Shown: piece by piece, positions 1 to 6,367 of the stretch
Numbering within the stretch: the first letter of the stretch is position 1
Layout: each line of letters begins with the position of its first letter
Assembly: GCA_964646525.1 (NCBI GenBank)
Contig: CAZYER010000041.1
Coordinates: 1-13,443, forward strand
Source of the DNA: GCA-002282575 sp964646525
GTDB lineage: Bacteria; Pseudomonadota; Gammaproteobacteria; Thiomicrospirales; Thiomicrospiraceae
DNA length: 13,443 nt
Direction: 5' to 3'
The notes under the pieces: generated by a model
The model's input: the letters and a program-made list of their open reading frames with translations, nothing else
Told to the model about the DNA's origin: nothing
Databases searched by the model: none
Program-made: the position numbers and the translations under genes

Positions 1-110
1 AGGTATCAAATGCCTTAAGCTGACGCTATGTTATTTAAAGAACACGGATTCAGGAGTGAGTTAATCGAGGCTGATGAGGGCGTTCTCAGATAAACCAGGA
101 GTCATAGACT

Positions 111-129
111 AAAAAGTTAATCTGTTAAC
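111..129 (-). terminator. Weak terminator-like hairpin after the gene at 149-553
   Basis: Read on the minus strand, GTTAA, a CAGA loop and TTAAC are followed directly by five T residues. It lies about 20 nt after the stop codon of the gene at 149-553. The stem has one G-C pair, so it would be a poor terminator. The rest of 1-148 shows no gene I can support. Confidence 0.25.
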
Positions 130-148
130 GCCCCCCTAAGGTCAAGAC

Positions 149-553
149 TTAGCGATGACGATCTGCATCGACCAGCCAAGCCGGAGGAATGAATTCGTCC
201 ATTTCTTCTTCTTTAATCCAACCCTGGAAGTCGGTCGCAGTGAGCCATTGCTCAGGTGTCCATCCCATTGATTTGGCTTTTTCTAAAGCGGCATTGTGGG
301 TGCGCTCGTGAAGCGTTAATAGCTCGGGTGGTAATTTGCTAGCCATGCAGCCATATTTGTCCCACTCATCATTAACTTTATCCCAAAGCTCTTCAATTTG
401 ATCCATGCGCCATCCCGCACAGGTTTCATCTTCAGAAATAAAGCCAAATACGCGTGCATTACGAATGATTTCACCAATGTGGGTGAAACCACCCCATTCA
501 TCGTTGTCATAGCCAGCGTAAACTTGCGGGCGTTGTCGATTGACCATTGACAT
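149..553 (-). CDS. Conserved-looking hypothetical protein, tryptophan-rich and acidic (134 aa)
   Basis: I do not recognise this protein. It is soluble-looking, with no signal peptide or membrane segment. It has eight tryptophans in 134 residues (W20, W48, W57, W64, W98, W103, W112, W126) and many Asp/Glu residues. Only two cysteines (C45, C69) are present, so a metal cluster is unlikely. The start at 553 is supported by AGGAAAG about 7 nt upstream; a second in-frame ATG lies two codons in. It follows radC on the same strand after 109 bp, a gap holding an 11-bp inverted repeat, so it may be transcribed from its own promoter. Codon use looks like that of its neighbours. It is probably a real gene because it has a good ribosome binding site and a protein-like composition; the function is unknown. 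Confidence 0.75.
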   Translation of the reverse strand: MSMVNRQRPQVYAGYDNDEWGGFTHIGEIIRNARVFGFISEDETCAGWRMDQIEELWDKVNDEWDKYGCMASKLPPELLTLHERTHNAALEKAKSMGWTPEQWLTATDFQGWIKEEEMDEFIPPAWLVDADRHR

Positions 554-570
554 GTCACTCTTTCCTAAAA

Positions 571-639
571 CAATAAAAAACTGTATTTATTTTACTGGAA
601 AAGCAGGGTTAGTGGGTTGTTTAATCGTGTTTTTTATTG
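571..639. repeat. Perfect 11-bp inverted repeat pair between radC and the hypothetical gene
   Basis: CAATAAAAAAC at 571-581 is matched by its exact reverse complement GTTTTTTATTG at 629-639, with 47 bp between. The arms contain a six-base A/T run, which lowers their significance. No flanking target duplication is visible. It lies directly upstream of the minus-strand gene starting at 553, so it could be an operator, an mRNA hairpin or a tiny terminal-inverted-repeat relic. Confidence 0.45.
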
Positions 640-662
640 GGTTCTGAGCAAGGAAAGTTATT

Positions 663-1358
663 TCAAACTTGGCTTAGATCAAATAAACGGGCTTCTGCTA
701 ATGAGGTATAACATAGTCCTTTACCTATAACGATGTGATCGAGTAAACGAATATCAAGAGGTTTGAGTGCCTTAGCTAAGCGATAGGTAATGTCAATGTC
801 GGTTTGAGAAGGGGTGGCATCCCCACTGGGGTGGTTGTGCGCCACAATCAGTGCGCCCGCATTGTTATGAAAAGCGCGTTTGGCAATTTCACGAGGGTAA
901 ATCGGCGCTTCGCGCAAACTACCTTGACTCAAACGCTCAAAAGCAATCAGGCGGTGCTTGCTGTCTAAAAATAACGCGGCAATCACTTCGTGAGGTTCGT
1001 GAGCCAGTTGGTCGTTGAGTAGCGCAACGGCGCTTTTGGTATTATTAACCACTGCTTGTGTGGTTAATTGTGCTAAATGATGGCGACGAGCCAAGGCTAA
1101 TACGGCTTGTAGTTGTGCATATTTGGCACTTCCCAGCCCGCGCAAGCGACAAAAATCGGTTTGTGATGCGGACAGTAAATTCGCCATGCCACCGCATTCA
1201 TTAAGTAGGCGCTGCGCTAACTCAATGGCGTTCATCCCTTGAATGCCGACCCTTAAGAAAATCGCAAGCAACTCAGCATCAGTGAGGGCGTCGGCCCCTT
1301 GTTGGAGCAGTTTTTCACGAGGACGTTGGTCGCTTGGGAGGTCGGTAATGGTGGACAT
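663..1358 (-). CDS. radC: RadC-family JAMM-domain protein (UPF0758)
   Basis: RadC proteins are JAB/JAMM-fold putative metalloproteins long linked, on weak evidence, to DNA repair; the reaction is not established. At 231 aa this is close to the usual length of about 224. The N-terminal RPREKL motif is at residues 12-17. A helix-hairpin-helix-like RLRGLG lies at 71-76. The JAMM signature HNHPSG...PS..D spans H174, H176, S178 and D187, so the metal site looks intact. ATG at 1358 is preceded by AGGA about 10 nt upstream. It is divergent from coaBC-dut; E. coli also has radC next to dfp(coaBC)-dut, but there on the same strand. The likely promoter is an extended -10 at 1392-1400 inside a palindrome, so its expression may be controlled by a DNA-binding protein. 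Confidence 0.95.
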   Translation of the reverse strand: MSTITDLPSDQRPREKLLQQGADALTDAELLAIFLRVGIQGMNAIELAQRLLNECGGMANLLSASQTDFCRLRGLGSAKYAQLQAVLALARRHHLAQLTTQAVVNNTKSAVALLNDQLAHEPHEVIAALFLDSKHRLIAFERLSQGSLREAPIYPREIAKRAFHNNAGALIVAHNHPSGDATPSQTDIDITYRLAKALKPLDIRLLDHIVIGKGLCYTSLAEARLFDLSQV

Positions 1359-1384
1359 AAGGGGCTTCCTAGCAGGGTTGAAGT

Positions 1385-1434
1385 AGGCTTAATTCTAGCA
1401 AATATCCTAATAAAAAGGATATCCGAATAAGCCT
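1385..1434. repeat. Nested inverted repeat (palindrome 1) upstream of radC
   Basis: The outer arms are AGGCTTA (1385-1391), extended by TTC after one bulged A, against GAATAAGCCT (1425-1434). The inner arms are ATATCCT (1402-1408) and AGGATAT (1416-1422) around a 7-nt loop. Seventeen pairs with two nested arms in 50 bp are well beyond chance for this composition. The left outer arm overlaps a radC -10 candidate, so an operator is one reading; an RNA hairpin is another. Confidence 0.7.
1392..1400 (-). promoter_or_regulatory. Candidate radC promoter, extended -10 (TGCTAGAAT)
   Basis: On the minus strand TGC precedes TAGAAT, an extended -10 motif of sigma-70 type. The predicted start point near 1385 gives a leader of about 27 nt before the radC ATG. 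No good -35 element is seen at 16-18 nt, as is usual for extended -10 promoters. It lies inside palindrome 1. Confidence 0.4.
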
Positions 1435-1437
1435 TGT

Positions 1438-1486
1438 GATTTGTATTAATTGAAATAAAGGCATTATTCACTCAGGAATACAAATC
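1438..1486. repeat. Nested inverted repeat (palindrome 2), 3 bp from palindrome 1
   Basis: The outer arms GATTTGTATT (1438-1447) and AATACAAATC (1477-1486) are perfect 10-bp complements. Inside them TGA-A-ATAA (1451-1458) pairs with TTATTCA (1464-1470) around a 5-nt loop with one bulged A. The outer-arm/inner-arm plan is the same as in palindrome 1, but the sequences differ. Neither carries the GTTRRRY/RYYYAAC ends of an integron attC site. Confidence 0.65.
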
Positions 1487-1496
1487 TTGCTGCCTA

Positions 1497-1729
1497 TCAT
1501 CGTGCGAATGGTTTTAACCAACACGTGACCATTAATATAACCAATGCAACATATCGTGCTAATCTGATCCAATGAAAGAAGGTGCCACCACTATGTTCAT
1601 TCATAACAAAGCTCGCAATGCTAATGGCTGCACTTAATACTTGAATTCAGGCACACAAACTTTTAATAACTCCCATAAATTATGATAGTCGTCTTTGATA
1701 GATAAAAATAATGCCTTAATGGGCGCCAC
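1497..1729 (-). pseudogene. Possible remnant of a small membrane-protein gene
   Basis: The 387 bp between radC and coaBC contain protein-like pieces on the minus strand. From a GTG at 1729 a 31-codon frame (about 20 residues of it reading like IKDDYHNLWELLKVCVPEF) ends at 1634. A second frame, open across 1497 to about 1645 and containing an ATG at 1604, encodes a hydrophobic segment (YVALVILMVTCWL) before a stop at 1497. A single frameshift near 1645 would join them. This could be a decayed gene, a real 35-aa membrane peptide from 1604 to 1497, or chance. No family is recognised and there is no convincing ribosome binding site. The left edge abuts palindrome 2. Confidence 0.2.
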
Positions 1730-1733
1730 AATT

Positions 1734-1739
1734 TATAAT
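1734..1739 (+). promoter_or_regulatory. Candidate coaBC -10 box (TATAAT)
   Basis: A perfect TATAAT ends 6 nt before the ATG at 1746. If used, transcription would begin at or next to that ATG and give a leaderless coaBC message, in keeping with the lack of a Shine-Dalgarno there. No good -35 is seen at 16-18 nt, so the call is tentative. Confidence 0.35.
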
Positions 1740-1745
1740 GTCAAT

Positions 1746-2969
1746 ATGGAAAGATTAACAGACTGTCAAACGAGTCCTTTGCAGGGACAACGCATTCTAC
1801 TCGGTATTAGTGGCGGTATCGCGGCTTATAAAACCGTCGACTTAGCACGCAAGCTAGTGCAGGCGGGTGCTCAGGTGCGTTGTGTTATGACTGAAGGAGC
1901 GATTCACTTCGTTTCTGCTACCGCACTACAAGCGGTGACAGGTGTGGCAGTGCGTCATAGCTTATGGGATGAAGCGGCAGAAGCGGCGATGAGTCATATT
2001 GAGCTGGCGCGATGGGCGGACACCTTGCTGATTGCGCCTGCCACTGCCGATGTGATGGCGCGTTTGGCACAGGGTATGGCTAATGATTTGCTCACCACCT
2101 TGGCCTTAGCGACTCAAGCTAAGTTGAGTTTAGCGCCTGCGATGAATGGCGTGATGTGGCGACATCCTGCCACACAAGCCAATTTGGCGCTATTACAACA
2201 ACGCGGTGCGCGGGTTTTAATGCCCGAAAGCGGTTCCCTGGCTTGCGGAGAAGTGGATACGGGTCGTATGCCAGAGCCAGCGAGTATTATCGATTGGTTG
2301 ACGCAATTAGCGGCGCCCCCTTTGTGGCAAGGTAAAAAAGTCCTCATTAGCGCTGGGCCAACAGTTGAAGATATTGACCCAGTTCGTTTTATCGCCAACC
2401 GTTCGAGCGGTAAAATGGGTTACGCCCTAGCGCAAGCTGCGCGTGCTATGGGTGCAGAGGTTTGTTTAATCTCAGGTCCGACACACTTAGCGCCACCAAT
2501 GGGTGTTGAGCTGATTTCAGTGCGCAGTGCGCAACAAATGTTTGAAGCAGTGCAACGCCATTTTAAGGGTACGGATTTGATGCTTGCTGCCGCCGCGGTC
2601 GCGGACTATCGTGTTGAACAGATTGCTGAGCAAAAGCTTAAAAAACAGGGCGAGCAATCGCTGACCTTGACCTTGGTGCAAAATCCTGACATTGTGGCTT
2701 GGGCTGCTGCTCAAACGAATCGGGGTAAGGTCATCGCGTTTGCCGCAGAGACTGAAAACCTGCTGGCGCATGCTCAGGCTAAACTGCAACGCAAAGGCGT
2801 TGATGCGGTATTAGCCAACTCAGTTGCCGAAGGTGCTGGCTTCGATCAAGCACAGAATCAACTCTTGTTCGTTAGCCATCAAGGGATGCATGAGTTTCCT
2901 TTAGCGCCTAAAGGGTTGTTGGCTCAACAAGTATTAAGCTACTTAGCTTCGACAGATTTCTTAACTTAG
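1746..2969 (+). CDS. coaBC: Bifunctional phosphopantothenoylcysteine decarboxylase / phosphopantothenate-cysteine ligase
   Basis: This enzyme makes 4'-phosphopantothenoylcysteine from phosphopantothenate and cysteine (CoaB) and decarboxylates it to 4'-phosphopantetheine (CoaC, FMN-dependent), two cytosolic steps to coenzyme A. Numbered from ATG 1746, the CoaC half has GISGGIAAYK (20-29), the active-site His H84 in SHIEL, APAMNGVMW (130-138) and the catalytic Cys C167 in SLACGEVDTGRM. The CoaB half starts near 196 with ISAGPTVEDIDPVRFI and continues with NRSSGKMG, AAVADYR, KLKK, NPDIV and FAAETEN. Length from 1746 is 407 aa, matching about 406 in E. coli. Upstream in-frame starts (TTG 1695, ATG 1719) would add 17 or 9 unconserved residues. 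dut follows after 12 bp, so the two are co-transcribed. Confidence 0.97.
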   Translation: MERLTDCQTSPLQGQRILLGISGGIAAYKTVDLARKLVQAGAQVRCVMTEGAIHFVSATALQAVTGVAVRHSLWDEAAEAAMSHIELARWADTLLIAPATADVMARLAQGMANDLLTTLALATQAKLSLAPAMNGVMWRHPATQANLALLQQRGARVLMPESGSLACGEVDTGRMPEPASIIDWLTQLAAPPLWQGKKVLISAGPTVEDIDPVRFIANRSSGKMGYALAQAARAMGAEVCLISGPTHLAPPMGVELISVRSAQQMFEAVQRHFKGTDLMLAAAAVADYRVEQIAEQKLKKQGEQSLTLTLVQNPDIVAWAAAQTNRGKVIAFAAETENLLAHAQAKLQRKGVDAVLANSVAEGAGFDQAQNQLLFVSHQGMHEFPLAPKGLLAQQVLSYLASTDFLT

Positions 2970-2981
2970 GAACCTTATTGA

Positions 2982-3443
2982 ATGAAAACGCCTATTCGTA
3001 TTCGTAAATTGTCACCCCGTATTGGTACGGACATTCCAGCACCGGAATATGGTACGCCAGGTTCGGCAGGGCTGGATTTGCGTGCTTGTATTGACGAACC
3101 GATTGAACTGGCCGCTAATGCTGTTACCCTAGTGGGTACTGGCTTGGCTATCCACATTGCCGATGCCAGTTTAGCAGCGGTCATTTTGCCGCGCTCAGGA
3201 TTGGGCCATAAAAATGGCATTGTGTTAGGTAATTTAGTAGGCTTAATCGATTCTGACTATCAAGGTGAATTGAAAATTTCTGTTTGGAATCGTTCAACCG
3301 AATCCTTTATCATTCAACCAGGCGAGCGTTTGGCTCAATTGGTGTTTGTGCCCGTAGTACAAGCCGCTTGGGATTGGGTCGAAAGTTTCGACGCAGCGAG
3401 TGAGCGGGGTACAGGGGGGTTTGGTAGCACAGGACGCCATTAA
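2982..3443 (+). CDS. dut: dUTP diphosphatase (dUTPase), trimeric type
   Basis: dUTPase hydrolyses dUTP to dUMP and pyrophosphate. It keeps uracil out of DNA and supplies dUMP for thymidylate synthesis. All five motifs of the homotrimeric all-beta family are present in order: GSAGLDLRA, LPRSGLGHKNG, GNLVGLIDSDYQGEL with the catalytic Asp, PGERLAQLV, and the C-terminal P-loop-like RGTGGFGSTG. The length of 153 aa is typical. It starts 12 bp after coaBC; the AGGAA serving as ribosome binding site overlaps the coaBC stop. The coaBC-dut order is also found in E. coli (dfp-dut). After the stop, no slmA or pyrE follows; a repeat-bearing gap and folE2 do instead. Confidence 0.97.
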   Translation: MKTPIRIRKLSPRIGTDIPAPEYGTPGSAGLDLRACIDEPIELAANAVTLVGTGLAIHIADASLAAVILPRSGLGHKNGIVLGNLVGLIDSDYQGELKISVWNRSTESFIIQPGERLAQLVFVPVVQAAWDWVESFDAASERGTGGFGSTGRH

Positions 3444-3454
3444 AAACCTATTGC

Positions 3455-3598
3455 GCTGCCATCTTGCGTTGTTGCTGCGATTCTCGCACGTCGTCATGTA
3501 CTGGTGTACATTCCTAGTGTCTGCGAGCCTTGCGCCTAGCAATTTTGCCAGCTCATGACGGTTTTGGGTTTTGTGCTGTCATCTTCCGATGTTGCTAC
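3455..3598 (+). repeat. Degenerate direct repeat, two 24-bp copies 120 bp apart, between dut and folE2
   Basis: 3455-3478 (GCTGCCATCTTGCGTTGTTG...) and 3575-3598 (GCTGTCATCTTCCGATGTTG...) agree at 20 of 24 positions. The 224-bp gap holds no gene. I interpret it as one fairly intact and one decayed copy of a dispersed intergenic repeat whose first copy continues into the hairpin at 3483-3527. No further full copy was seen in the window. Confidence 0.55.
3483..3527. repeat. Hairpin/palindrome in the dut-folE2 gap
   Basis: The core is a perfect ATGTAC (3496-3501), TGGT loop, GTACAT (3506-3511). CTCGCA (3483-3488) and TGCGAG (3522-3527) pair outside it, and weaker complementarity extends outward on both sides. 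It lies 40 nt after the dut stop. It lacks a T-run on the plus strand, so it is not a classical terminator; a REP- or MITE-like intergenic element is more likely. Confidence 0.6.
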
Positions 3599-3611
3599 TT
3601 GCCCAAATGGT

Positions 3612-3626
3612 TTATCGTTGCGATAA
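3612..3626. promoter_or_regulatory. Palindrome TTATCG-TTG-CGATAA upstream of folE2
   Basis: A perfect 6-bp inverted repeat with a 3-bp centre lies 41 bp before the folE2 ATG. folE2 is controlled by the zinc repressor Zur in several proteobacteria, and an operator would be expected about here. The sequence does not closely match the Zur consensus as I know it (TGTTATA-type half-sites), so operator identity is a guess. Confidence 0.3.
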
Positions 3627-3667
3627 TACCCGACTGATTTAATCAACTATTCAATAGTGAGTAACCG

Positions 3668-4615
3668 ATGACTAAGCCTTTTATGCCCGATATTGCCAAT
3701 ATGCCCCTATCTACACCGATGGGTACGCTTGATTGGGTTGGCATGTCGCAAATTGAACTGCCGATTATGCTGGCGCGAGCAGGCGTTGAACCTGTGCGCT
3801 GCTTGGCACGCGTGCAGGCTTATGTCAATTTAATTGATCCGCAAAGCAAAGGTATTCACATGTCGCGCTTGTACTTGATGCTCGATAAAGCCAGTACGCA
3901 AGAGGTGACGCCTGCTTCGGTATCGGCGATGCTATCAGAATTCGTACAGTCACACATGGGCTTATCGAATGCGGCTTTTGTTGAGTATAAGTTTGATTAT
4001 TATGAGCGTCGAGGCTCCTTGCTGTCGGGTAATAGTGGTTGGAAAAACTATCCCTGTCTCATTCGTGGACATTTACAAGAAGGTGCGTTGCGCTTAGAAC
4101 TACAAGTCGAAGTGCCTTATTCTTCGACCTGTCCTTGCTCTGCTGCCTTGGCACGCCAGTTAATTCAAGAGCAGTTTAGTGCTGACTTCACGGGGCGCGA
4201 GCAACTCTCGCAAGCAGAAGTTTATGCTTGGTTAGGTACCAGTCAGGGCATTTGTGCCACGCCACACAGTCAGCGTTCGTTTGCTAAAGTACGCGTTACC
4301 CTGTCGGATGCACAGGTGGATAGCTTTGAGGTGTCTCAGTTAATTAACCGTATTGAAGATGCCTTGCAAACAGCCGTACAAGCAGCGGTTAAACGAGAAG
4401 ATGAACAAGAATTTGCGCGTTTAAATGGTGCTAATTTGATGTTCTGTGAAGATGCTGCGCGTCGATTACAGGCAAAATTAGATGAGCAATCAGATTATAG
4501 CGACTTCTGGTTGCGCGTCGATCATTTAGAAAGCCTTCACCCGCACGACGCGGTGAGTATTGTGTCTAAAGGCGTGCCAGGTGGCTATCAGCCTTTGCCT
4601 TCATTAGGCGGTTGA
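3668..4615 (+). CDS. folE2: GTP cyclohydrolase IB (FolE2)
   Basis: FolE2 converts GTP to 7,8-dihydroneopterin triphosphate, the first step of folate (and queuosine) synthesis. It can use metals other than zinc, unlike FolE. Family motifs are clear: SKGIHMSRLY (60-69), YSSTCPCSAAL (151-161) with the conserved cysteines C155 and C157, GICATPHSQRSFAKV, and NGANLMFCEDAARR near the C-terminus. The length of 315 aa is somewhat long for the family, mostly through a C-terminal extension. ATG at 3668 has only a weak GTGAG about 7 nt upstream. Its 3' end overlaps that of the opposing yidD by 28 bp. No folE is present in the window. Zinc-responsive control is possible but not demonstrated by the upstream sequence. 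Confidence 0.95.
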   Translation: MTKPFMPDIANMPLSTPMGTLDWVGMSQIELPIMLARAGVEPVRCLARVQAYVNLIDPQSKGIHMSRLYLMLDKASTQEVTPASVSAMLSEFVQSHMGLSNAAFVEYKFDYYERRGSLLSGNSGWKNYPCLIRGHLQEGALRLELQVEVPYSSTCPCSAALARQLIQEQFSADFTGREQLSQAEVYAWLGTSQGICATPHSQRSFAKVRVTLSDAQVDSFEVSQLINRIEDALQTAVQAAVKREDEQEFARLNGANLMFCEDAARRLQAKLDEQSDYSDFWLRVDHLESLHPHDAVSIVSKGVPGGYQPLPSLGG

Positions 4616-4881
4616 TGATGACAGCTGGTGTCTGAACAGCGATGCTTGTGTTCTGTGCCAGGCACTAAATCAATACCCCCTTCAGAGCATGGATGACAAC
4701 GGCTGATGCGTTTGAGTGTCAGCCAACTCCCTTTCAATAAACCATGTGTTTGTAAGGCTTCGATGCCATAGTGCGAGCAACTGGGATAAAATCGACAGCG
4801 CGGCCCCAACAGCGGGCTAATCAATAACTGATAGGCGCGGATAATGAGCACAAAAGGTGCAATTAAGATGCGTTTTATCAT
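4588..4881 (-). CDS. yidD: YidD family membrane protein insertion efficiency factor
   Basis: YidD is a small inner-membrane-associated protein that aids insertion of proteins by YidC. The N-terminus forms an amphipathic/hydrophobic helix (residues 4-25). The family core GPRCRFYPSCSHYGIEAL is at 26-43, and RISRCHPCSEGGIDLVP at 58-74 supplies the second Cys pair (C62, C65). AAGGA 7 nt before the ATG supports the start at 4881. Two points are unusual. The gene normally sits in rpmH-rnpA-yidD-yidC but is isolated here. After the conserved domain there is a 23-residue tail rich in His and Cys (H78, H80, C82, C87, H88, H89) that runs 28 bp into the 3' end of folE2. The tail may come from loss of an earlier stop codon. 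Confidence 0.93.
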   Translation of the reverse strand: MIKRILIAPFVLIIRAYQLLISPLLGPRCRFYPSCSHYGIEALQTHGLLKGSWLTLKRISRCHPCSEGGIDLVPGTEHKHRCSDTSCHHQPPNEGKG

Positions 4882-4944
4882 GCGTTAATCCTTGCAATCT
4901 GATATATTTCACTTATTCCCACTATTATTACACAAAGAGCTGCC

Positions 4945-6279
4945 ATGTCGAGTTTAATCATCACCAATGCGACCTTGGTTAATGAAGGGTCAATCACGCA
5001 ATCCGATGTTCTTATCCGCAACGGACGTATCGAAAAAATCGCCCCACACATTTCAGCAGAAGCCGAAAGGGTTATTGATGCTAAGGGTAAATATTTGATG
5101 CCTGGCATGATTGATAGCCATTTGCACTTTCGTGAGCCAGGCATAACTCATAAAGGTACCATCGAGAGCGAGTCTAGAGCAGCGGTAATGGGCGGTATTA
5201 CCAGTTTTATGGAAATGCCCAATACTAAGCCCGTCGCAATTACGCGTTCCATTTTGGAAGACAAGTTTGAAATTGCTCGCCAAACATCCTACGCCAATTA
5301 CTCTTTCTACATGGGTGCCAGCAACGAAAACCTAGATGAAGTGCGTGCCGTTGACCCCAGTAAAGTTTGTGGTGTGAAGGTCTTCATGGGTTCTTCGACG
5401 GGTAACATGCTGGTTGATAAAGCAGAAATTTTAGAGTCTATTTTTAAAGCCGCTCCTTTGCTCATCGCAACCCATTGTGAAGACACGCCAATGATTCTTG
5501 AAAATGAAGCCAAGGCTAAAGCGCAATTTGGTGAGGATGTTCCTTACAATCAGCACGGCATTATTCGATCACGTGAAGCTTGCTACAAGTCTTCTGTATT
5601 AGCGGTTTCCTTGGCTAAGCGTCATGATGCGCCTTTGCACATTTTGCATATCACCACCAAAGAAGAGTTGGATTTGTTTGAAGCGGGTCACCCACGTATT
5701 ACGGGTGAGGCTTGTGTGCATCACTTGTGGTTTACCGATGCCGATTATGACCGACTAGGGGCATTGATTAAATGTAATCCAGCTATCAAAACGCAAGCGG
5801 ATCGTGATGCCATTCGTGCCGCTGTTGTTGATAATCGCATTACCACCATTGGTACCGATCATGCGCCGCATTTGTGGGAAGAAAAACAACAAACCTATTT
5901 TAAATCTCCAGGTGGTTTGCCGTTAGTACAGTTTGCGATGCCAGCCTTGTTAGATATGGTTCATCAGGGTATTTTTAGCATAGAGCAGGTGGTGCGTAAG
6001 GTTTCTCATGCGGTGGCAGACCGTTATCAAATGATCGATCGAGGTTATATTCGTGAGGGTTATTGGGCGGATTTGATCTTGGTTGATATGAACCAAGTTA
6101 CAGAAGATGTGCCAGAAAAAGTGGCTTATAAATGCGGCTGGTCTCCCTTTAATGGCACGCGTTTTAAAGGCAGTATTTGTACGACCATCGTCAATGGTGA
6201 AGTGGTGTATCAAGATGGTGAAACCGTTCATAAAAAACCAGCTGGTCAGCGTCTGTTATTCAACGCACATCGTCGTTAA
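4945..6279 (+). CDS. pyrC: Dihydroorotase, type I (amidohydrolase family)
   Basis: Dihydroorotase interconverts N-carbamoyl-aspartate and dihydroorotate in pyrimidine synthesis. The 444-aa protein has the binuclear metal site of the family: H59 and H61 in DSHLHFREPG, the likely carboxylated bridging lysine K145 in GVKVFMGSSTGNM, H177 in ATHCEDT, H235 in HILHIT and D305 in GTDHAPH. This long form resembles the type I group (catalytic amidohydrolases of 400-plus residues) rather than the shorter E. coli PyrC of about 348 aa. All ligands are present, so it should be active rather than a PyrC-like subunit. It is divergent from yidD across 63 bp, with AAAGAG before the ATG. No other pyr gene is nearby. 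A GC-rich hairpin follows 11 nt after the stop. An allantoinase or hydantoinase relative is the main alternative. Confidence 0.93.
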   Translation: MSSLIITNATLVNEGSITQSDVLIRNGRIEKIAPHISAEAERVIDAKGKYLMPGMIDSHLHFREPGITHKGTIESESRAAVMGGITSFMEMPNTKPVAITRSILEDKFEIARQTSYANYSFYMGASNENLDEVRAVDPSKVCGVKVFMGSSTGNMLVDKAEILESIFKAAPLLIATHCEDTPMILENEAKAKAQFGEDVPYNQHGIIRSREACYKSSVLAVSLAKRHDAPLHILHITTKEELDLFEAGHPRITGEACVHHLWFTDADYDRLGALIKCNPAIKTQADRDAIRAAVVDNRITTIGTDHAPHLWEEKQQTYFKSPGGLPLVQFAMPALLDMVHQGIFSIEQVVRKVSHAVADRYQMIDRGYIREGYWADLILVDMNQVTEDVPEKVAYKCGWSPFNGTRFKGSICTTIVNGEVVYQDGETVHKKPAGQRLLFNAHRR

Positions 6280-6290
6280 GTATTCATCTT

Positions 6291-6320
6291 GTGTGCGCGG
6301 TTGCTTGCAATAGCGCACAC
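6291..6320 (+). terminator. Hairpin after pyrC, probable terminator
   Basis: GTGTGCGC (6291-6298) and GCGCACAC (6313-6320) form a perfect 8-bp GC-rich stem with a 14-nt loop, 11 nt after the pyrC stop. What follows is pyrimidine-rich (CTTCATCTTTCTC) but has no clean T-run, so termination may be partial. Confidence 0.5.
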
Positions 6321-6367
6321 CTTCATCTTTCTCGCATTCATTTTACACAGTTAAGGGAAATCCTATC

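Noticed and set aside
28..93. A 21-codon ATG frame at the left edge
   Set aside because: No ribosome binding site, no recognisable product, and such short frames occur by chance.
1253..1471. 72-codon minus-strand frame overlapping the radC start and the palindromes
   Set aside because: Out of frame with radC, low-complexity composition, no ribosome binding site; a shadow frame.
3294..3542. 82-codon minus-strand frame across the end of dut and the following gap
   Set aside because: It is antisense to dut and its N-terminal half is the intergenic repeat; no ribosome binding site or family resemblance.
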